A stretch of 9,907 nt of DNA from an uncultured Streptomyces sp. Lineage in GTDB: Bacteria; Actinomycetota; Actinomycetes; Streptomycetales; Streptomycetaceae. Shown one piece after another: positions 6,816 through 9,907 of the stretch. The stretch spans positions 1 through 9,907 of the forward strand of contig CAMLJW010000170.1 of the NCBI GenBank assembly GCA_946480485.1, read 5' to 3'. How positions within the stretch are numbered: the first letter of the stretch is position 1; every line of letters starts with the position of its first letter. A model generated the notes under the pieces. It was not told where the DNA came from. It saw only the letters and a program-made list of their open reading frames with translations, and ran no database searches. Both the position numbers and the translations under genes were made by a program.

Positions 6816-6821
6816 GAGGTG
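6816..6821 (+). promoter_or_regulatory. Ribosome binding site of the YceI gene
   Basis: GAGGTG lies 7 bases before ATG 6829 and fixes that start. The 188-bp gap 6641-6828 is noticeably richer in A/T than the genes and probably holds the promoter, but I could not assign a convincing -35/-10 pair. No clear comEC terminator is visible in it either. Confidence 0.7.
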
Positions 6822-6828
6822 TTCGTAG

Positions 6829-7710
6829 ATGGTGGGCCGCTGGTTGGGAAACCGTAAGAGCCGGGTGCAACGGAAGGGTCTCCTGGCCGGGGTGCCGATG
6901 CCGAGCGGCGCCGGAGTGCTCAGCTGCCGGGCGCTGGACCCGGTCGATCAACCGGTGCCGCATGCGGAGTTCGTGGTCAGTGACGCCATGGGCCGCAAGA
7001 TGGTCAGCGGCGGAGCGGATCCGTTCGGGTCGTTCGTTGCGACCGTTCCTCCCGGTGAGTACCGACTCGCGGTGTCGGCGGATGGATATACGCCGTACCG
7101 GGCGACCGCCACGGTGGGGGAGAGTGCGTTGGCCTCGCTCGGCGATGTGACACTTCAGGTCATCGAACCGCCCGCGCTGCCGGAGCCGGGGGACTGGGAG
7201 ATCGAGCCGACGCATTCCTCGATCGGGTTCACCGCGCGGCACATCGGACTGGCCCGCATTCACGGCCGGTTCAACACCTTCGCGGGTGTGATACGGGTTG
7301 CCGAGCAGGCGGAGCGTACGGCGATGCACGTGGTGATCGATGCCTCGTCCATCGACACCAATGTGAAGATGCGGGACGACCATCTGCGGTCCGCGGACTT
7401 TCTCGGCGTCGACCGGTTCCCGACGCTGGAGTTCTACAGCGACCGCTTTGTCCACAAGGGCGGCAATCGATGGGCGGTCACCGGGGCGCTGTCGCTGCAC
7501 GGTGTGACGCGTACGGTCACGCTCGACACCGAGTACCTGGGGACCGGCCGCGGCATGGAGGGCGAGGTGCGGGCGGCGTGCCGGGCCACCACCGAGTTGC
7601 GCCGCGACGACTTCACGGTGAGTTGGCAGACGATGCTCGCGCGGGGCATCGCGGTGGTAGGGCCCAGCATCCGGGTCGACCTGGACGTGCAGGTCGTTCC
7701 CAAGAGCTGA
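6829..7710 (+). CDS. YceI-domain protein with N-terminal beta-sandwich-like extension
   Basis: YceI proteins are lipocalin-like beta barrels that bind isoprenoid or other long-chain lipids. The barrel here covers about residues 121-291. It begins GDWEIEPTHSSIGFTARHIG and continues through IHGRFNTFAG, VIDASSIDTN, the MRDDHLRSADFLGVDRFPTL signature (181-200), LSLHGVTRTVTL (221-232) and FTVSWQTMLARGIAVVGPSI. Residues about 25-112 look like a carboxypeptidase-regulatory or prealbumin-like beta sandwich (VPMPSGAGVLSCRALDPVDQ ... VPPGEYRLAVSADGYTPY). That is an extra domain compared with the roughly 190-residue E. coli protein. The N-terminus (MVGRWLGNRKSRVQRKG) is basic without a hydrophobic core, so I see no signal peptide and expect a cytoplasmic location, unlike periplasmic YceI. 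ATG 6829 is chosen because of the ribosome site 7 bp upstream. Substrate is unknown. Confidence 0.92.
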   Translation: MVGRWLGNRKSRVQRKGLLAGVPMPSGAGVLSCRALDPVDQPVPHAEFVVSDAMGRKMVSGGADPFGSFVATVPPGEYRLAVSADGYTPYRATATVGESALASLGDVTLQVIEPPALPEPGDWEIEPTHSSIGFTARHIGLARIHGRFNTFAGVIRVAEQAERTAMHVVIDASSIDTNVKMRDDHLRSADFLGVDRFPTLEFYSDRFVHKGGNRWAVTGALSLHGVTRTVTLDTEYLGTGRGMEGEVRAACRATTELRRDDFTVSWQTMLARGIAVVGPSIRVDLDVQVVPKS

Positions 7711-7746
7711 CCGGCGATTCAGCGACTGGATCCGCGGTTTCGGTGA

Positions 7747-7772
7747 GCCGACCTGGATTCTCGGCGGTCGGC
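7747..7772 (+). terminator. Possible hairpin after the YceI gene
   Basis: GCCGACC (7747-7753) pairs with GGTCGGC (7766-7772) over a 12-base loop, 36 bp after the stop. No T-run follows, so termination is only suggested. Confidence 0.3.
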
Positions 7773-7816
7773 CGCCCTCGGCGCGATGTGCTTTTGGCGT
7801 ACCGGAAAATATCCCT

Positions 7817-8062
7817 GTGAGCGATGTGAGACATGTGCTGGTGCTGCCCGACCGCGATGCCGCGGCGGAGGCGGCGGAGGTGCTCGGGGAGCGGTTCACG
7901 CTCTACGAGGAGCCGCAGCTCGTACGGGACGCCCTGGCCGGTGAGGACGACGCCGAGGACGCGCAGTGGCTGGTGGTCCTGAGGGACGCCGAGGGGCGGC
8001 TCGACGCCGGGGAACTGGACGAGTTCGCGGGCGAGTGGGAGGGGTGGCGCGAGGAGCCGTAG
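7817..8062 (+). CDS. Small acidic hypothetical protein
   Basis: An 81-residue protein starting at GTG 7817 (MSDVRHVLVLPDRDAAAEAA). It is strongly acidic, especially from residue 42 on (GEDDAEDAQW, GELDEFAGEWEGW), and predicts as alternating beta strands and helices: RHVLVLP, a helix, FTLYEEP, a helix, QWLVVLRDAEG, then a C-terminal helix. No signal peptide, membrane segment or cysteine is seen. I do not recognise a family. Codon use with G/C-rich third positions supports real coding. It sits alone between the YceI gene and holA, 106 bp after one and 60 bp before the other. The upstream sequence has only a weak purine run (CCGGAAAA) near the start. It could be co-transcribed with holA. Confidence 0.75.
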   Translation: MSDVRHVLVLPDRDAAAEAAEVLGERFTLYEEPQLVRDALAGEDDAEDAQWLVVLRDAEGRLDAGELDEFAGEWEGWREEP

Positions 8063-8122
8063 TCGTGGGGCCGGGCTCGGGGGCGGGGCCGTTGTCAGTG
8101 GTGCGTGGGATGCTTGAGCGCG

Positions 8123-9127
8123 ATGGCCAGGAAGACTGAACCCGCAGACACCGCAGACCTGCTCGCTCCCGTCATGATCGCCGTGGGGCAGGAGGATCTG
8201 TTGCTCGATCGTGCCGTGCAGGAGGTGGTGGCCGCCGCGCGGGCGGCCGACGCGGCCACCGATGTACGGGACCTCATGCCGGACCAGTTGCAGCCCGGCA
8301 CTCTCGCCGAGCTGACGAGCCCCTCGCTCTTCGCCGAGCGGAAGGTCGTGATCGTGCGGAACGCGCAGGATCTGTCGGCCGACACGATCAAGGACGTGAA
8401 GGCATATTTCGGGACGCCCGCCGATGAGATCACGCTGGTGTTGCTGCACGCCGGCGGGGCCAAGGGCAAGGGATTGCTCGATGCCTCACGAAAGGCGGGG
8501 GCGCGGGAGGTCGCCTGCCCCAAGATGACGAGGCCGGCGGATCGGCTGGCGTTCGCGCGCGGTGAGTTCCGCAGGCTCGGGCGGTCGGCCACGCCCGAGG
8601 CGTGCCAGGCCCTTGTCGATGCGATCGGGAGCGACCTGCGGGAGCTGGCTTCCGCCGTGACGCAGCTTGTCGCGGACGTCGAGGGGACGATCGACGAGGC
8701 CGTCGTCGGGCGCTACTACACCGGCCGGGCCGAGGCCTCCAGCTTCACCGTTGCCGACCTGGCCGTCGAGGGACGGGCGGCGGAGGCGCTGGAGGCGCTG
8801 CGGTGGTCGCTCTCGACGGGCGTCGCCCCGGTGCTGATCACCAGCGCACTGGCGCAGGGCGTGCGGGCCATCGGCAAGCTGTCCGCCGCGCGCGGGGGCC
8901 GTCCGGCTGACCTGGCCCGTGAACTCGGTATGCCCCCATGGAAGATCGACCGGGTGCGTCAGCAGATGCGGGGCTGGACCCCGGACGGCGTTGCGGTCGC
9001 CCTCCGTGCGGTGGCCGACGCCGACGCGGGAGTCAAGGGCGGGGGGGACGACCCCGAGTACGCCCTCGAGAAGGCGGTCGTCACGATTGCCCGCGCGGCG
9101 CGGGGCGCTTCGCGGGTGGTGCGCTAG
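8123..9127 (+). CDS. holA: DNA polymerase III delta subunit (clamp loader)
   Basis: Delta opens the beta sliding clamp within the clamp-loader complex at replication forks. The product from ATG 8123 has 334 residues, close to E. coli HolA (343). Visible family features are APVMIAVGQEDLLLDRAVQE (15-34), the beta-strand region with SPSLFAERKVVIVRNAQDL (66-84), ITLVLLHAGGAKGKGLLDA (103-121), SDLRELASAVTQL (170-182), FTVADLAVEGRAAEALEALR (208-227), and the C-terminal collar helices with PPWKIDRVRQQMRGW (271-285) and YALEKAVVTIARA (313-325). A GTG at 8105 in frame would add six residues; ATG 8123 is preferred because it starts the usual MARK-type N-terminus, although neither has a good ribosome site. 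The stop TAG (9125-9127) coincides with the left edge of a MITE-like element, without loss of coding sequence. It faces rpsT. Confidence 0.93.
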   Translation: MARKTEPADTADLLAPVMIAVGQEDLLLDRAVQEVVAAARAADAATDVRDLMPDQLQPGTLAELTSPSLFAERKVVIVRNAQDLSADTIKDVKAYFGTPADEITLVLLHAGGAKGKGLLDASRKAGAREVACPKMTRPADRLAFARGEFRRLGRSATPEACQALVDAIGSDLRELASAVTQLVADVEGTIDEAVVGRYYTGRAEASSFTVADLAVEGRAAEALEALRWSLSTGVAPVLITSALAQGVRAIGKLSAARGGRPADLARELGMPPWKIDRVRQQMRGWTPDGVAVALRAVADADAGVKGGGDDPEYALEKAVVTIARAARGASRVVR

Positions 9128-9302
9128 GGCGTGTTTCGAAAGTAGCGCCGTCCGCCCGAAGGGCGGGCCCCGCGGCGTCTGGTGCGTGCGATCGCAAGGC
9201 GGAGGGTCGCCCCGATACTGGGCGTATCGGGGCGAGCCCGACAACGCTGCGACGTGCGTGCCAGACGCCGCGCGCACGCGGGACTTTCGAAACGCGCCCT
9301 AG
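9124..9302 (+). mobile_element. MITE-like palindromic element, about 171 bp plus CTAG duplications
   Basis: The ends are CTAGGGCGTGTTTCGAAAGT (9124-9143) and ACTTTCGAAACGCGCCCTAG (9283-9302), inverted copies matching at 19 of 20 positions. CTAG (or just TA) at both edges is probably the target-site duplication, giving a core at 9128-9298. Inside are a CCGCCC-GAA-GGGCGG hairpin (9152-9166), an inverted repeat CGCGGCGTCTGG/CCAGACGCCGCG (9171-9182/9261-9272) that extends through wobble pairs to 9196/9248, and a perfect 12-bp hairpin TCGCCCCGATAC/GTATCGGGGCGA (9207-9218/9224-9235). There is no transposase, so the element would depend on a transposase elsewhere; ends and target are reminiscent of IS5-type elements, which is an inference. 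I recall similar sequences as dispersed repeats in Streptomyces genomes, but could not check. Confidence 0.75.
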
Positions 9303-9312
9303 GACCCGCGGT

Positions 9313-9385
9313 GTCGTTTGTGGCTGGTCGCGCCCAAGCGGCGGAGCCGCATGGTGTCACAGTCACATCACAGCCCCGCGTCCCT
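9313..9385. repeat. Probable dispersed Streptomyces intergenic repeat
   Basis: The stretch with TGGCTGGTCGCGCCC (9320-9334), GCGGCGGAGCCGC (9338-9350, a 5-bp stem with a GGA loop) and CACAGCCCCGCGTCCCT (9368-9384) resembles a repeat I recall from many Streptomyces intergenic regions. TCACA also occurs three times at 9357-9371. It is non-coding. The identification rests on memory and needs a genome copy count. Confidence 0.45.
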
Positions 9386-9466
9386 GAGCTGAGGGCGCAC
9401 TGTCGACCCCTTCTCTGAACGGCTGCCTCCCCGTCCGCCGAACCGGAGCCCCTCCCGCCTGCCAAG

Positions 9467-9518
9467 CCGAAGGCCCCGCCCCTCGCCCTGGGGAAGGGCG
9501 GGGAAACAGGGCCTTCGG
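9467..9518. terminator. Long hairpin, likely shared terminator of holA and rpsT
   Basis: CCGAAGGCCC (9467-9476) is the exact inverse of GGGCCTTCGG (9509-9518). Nested within it, CCCCGCCC (9474-9481) pairs with GGGCGGGG (9496-9503), giving a stem with an asymmetric bulge. It lies midway between two convergent genes and could stop transcription from either side. Neither side has a T-run, which is common in streptomycetes. Confidence 0.6.
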
Positions 9519-9588
9519 TGAAACTGGTGGGTCCGCGCCCGCGTGGCGAACGCAGGCCGCGCGCGGATCCCGGGGTGCCGGTCGGGAG

Positions 9589-9620
9589 CGGAAGAGAGAG
9601 GGCCCGCTCGGGTCCTTCCG
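9589..9620 (-). terminator. Second hairpin, downstream of rpsT
   Basis: CGGAA (9589-9593) pairs with TTCCG (9616-9620), and GGGCCC (9600-9605) pairs with GGGTCC (9610-9615) with one G-T wobble around GCTC; GAGAGA bulges on the left. It begins 73 bp after the rpsT stop when read on the minus strand and is a plausible first terminator of that gene. Confidence 0.45.
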
Positions 9621-9692
9621 GCGATCAGATCAAGTGAGCGTCAGGCGGCAACCCGGCGTTACCGGCGGCAGCCCTCCGCGTTCAGCGCAGGT

Positions 9693-9907
9693 TCAGCCCT
9701 TGAGGGAAGCGACCTGGGAAGCAAGCGCCGACTTCTTGTTGGCGGCCTGGTTCTTGTGGATGACGCCCTTCGAGACGGCCCTGTCGAGCTTGCGCGCGGC
9801 CTCGCGCGCGGCGACATTGGCCTTCTCGACGTCACCCGCGGCAGCGGCCTCACGGGCCTTGCGGATCGCGGTCTTCAGGGAGGACTTGACGGCCTTGTTG
9901 CGCAGCC
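9693..9907 (-). CDS. rpsT: 30S ribosomal protein S20, C-terminal part (5' end outside window)
   Basis: S20 is a primary 16S rRNA-binding helical protein of the small subunit. On the minus strand the frame reads [20 protein letters not shown] from the window edge, continues through [20 protein letters not shown] and [20 protein letters not shown], and ends QVASLKG at TGA (9695-9693). About 70 residues of a family of about 88 are present; only the N-terminus, usually MANIKSQIKRNKTNEKAR-like, is missing. The Ala/Lys/Arg-rich helical composition and the KGVIHKN...NKKS motif are diagnostic. It converges on holA, an arrangement also seen in other streptomycetes and, for the holA-rpsT adjacency, in Bacillus. 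Confidence 0.97.
   Translation of the reverse strand, partial: LRNKAVKSSLKTAIRKAREAAAAGDVEKANVAAREAARKLDRAVSKGVIHKNQAANKKSALASQVASLKG

Noticed and set aside
7448..7456. TTGTCCACA, a perfect Streptomyces-type DnaA box
   Set aside because: It lies inside the YceI coding region and is fully explained by the codons for F-V-H-K; there is no second box or A/T-rich stretch nearby. Worth recalling only if the comEA box proves real.
6805..7899. Minus-strand open frame covering the YceI gene
   Set aside because: Antisense shadow caused by high GC third positions; the YceI motifs are on the plus strand.
8092..8114. TTGTCA ... GATGCT as a holA promoter
   Set aside because: The spacer would be only 11 bp, too short for a sigma-70-type promoter.
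9182..9418. Short plus-strand frames across the MITE and the following repeat
   Set aside because: They run through palindromes and non-coding repeats, have no ribosome site and give Arg/Ala-rich products without a family.

Overview
The window looks like chromosomal DNA of a Streptomyces or very close actinomycete. Base composition is very GC-rich with strong G/C at third codon positions, GTG starts occur, I saw no in-frame TTA codon in the called genes, and the protein sequences are of actinobacterial type. Most of it is an ordinary core-genome neighbourhood. The order comEA-comEC-(insert)-holA, converging on rpsT, is also known from Bacillus subtilis (comEA-comEB-comEC, then holA/yqeN and rpsT).

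Layout. 1-699: 3' end of leuS, closed by a strong terminator (741-780). 850-1590: a membrane-anchored coiled-coil protein of unknown function, preceded by a 14-bp tandem duplication. 1662-2507: DegV-family fatty-acid-binding protein with a probable leaderless promoter. 2508-2636: regulatory gap with a perfect DnaA box, a -10 element and a possible four-codon leaderless mini-ORF that overlaps the comEA start. 2637-3902 comEA and 3899-6640 comEC overlap by ATGA and form a DNA-uptake channel operon. Both proteins carry low-complexity cytoplasmic N-terminal extensions. 6829-7710: a YceI-domain protein with an N-terminal beta-sandwich-like extension. 7817-8062: a small acidic protein. 8123-9127: holA, DNA polymerase III delta. 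9128-9692: a 565-bp gene-free gap between the convergent holA and rpsT. It holds a MITE-like element, a second repeat common in Streptomyces intergenic DNA, and two hairpins that probably terminate the facing genes. 9693-9907: 3' part of rpsT on the minus strand.

How the parts fit. LeuRS, HolA and S20 are housekeeping. ComEA (membrane DNA receptor) and ComEC (channel plus metallo-beta-lactamase domain) should act together on single-stranded DNA entry, yet streptomycetes are not known to be naturally competent and no pilus gene is visible here. DegV and YceI are both lipid or isoprenoid binders by family, but nothing in the sequence links them to the com genes beyond position.

I do not see a clearly new multi-gene system. 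The most unusual signals are at the DNA/RNA level. First, a highly structured MITE sits exactly at the holA stop codon, and every pairing imperfection in its long stems is a G-U wobble on the plus strand. Second, the comEA promoter region has an unusual arrangement. Third, a perfect 14-bp hairpin lies inside comEC.
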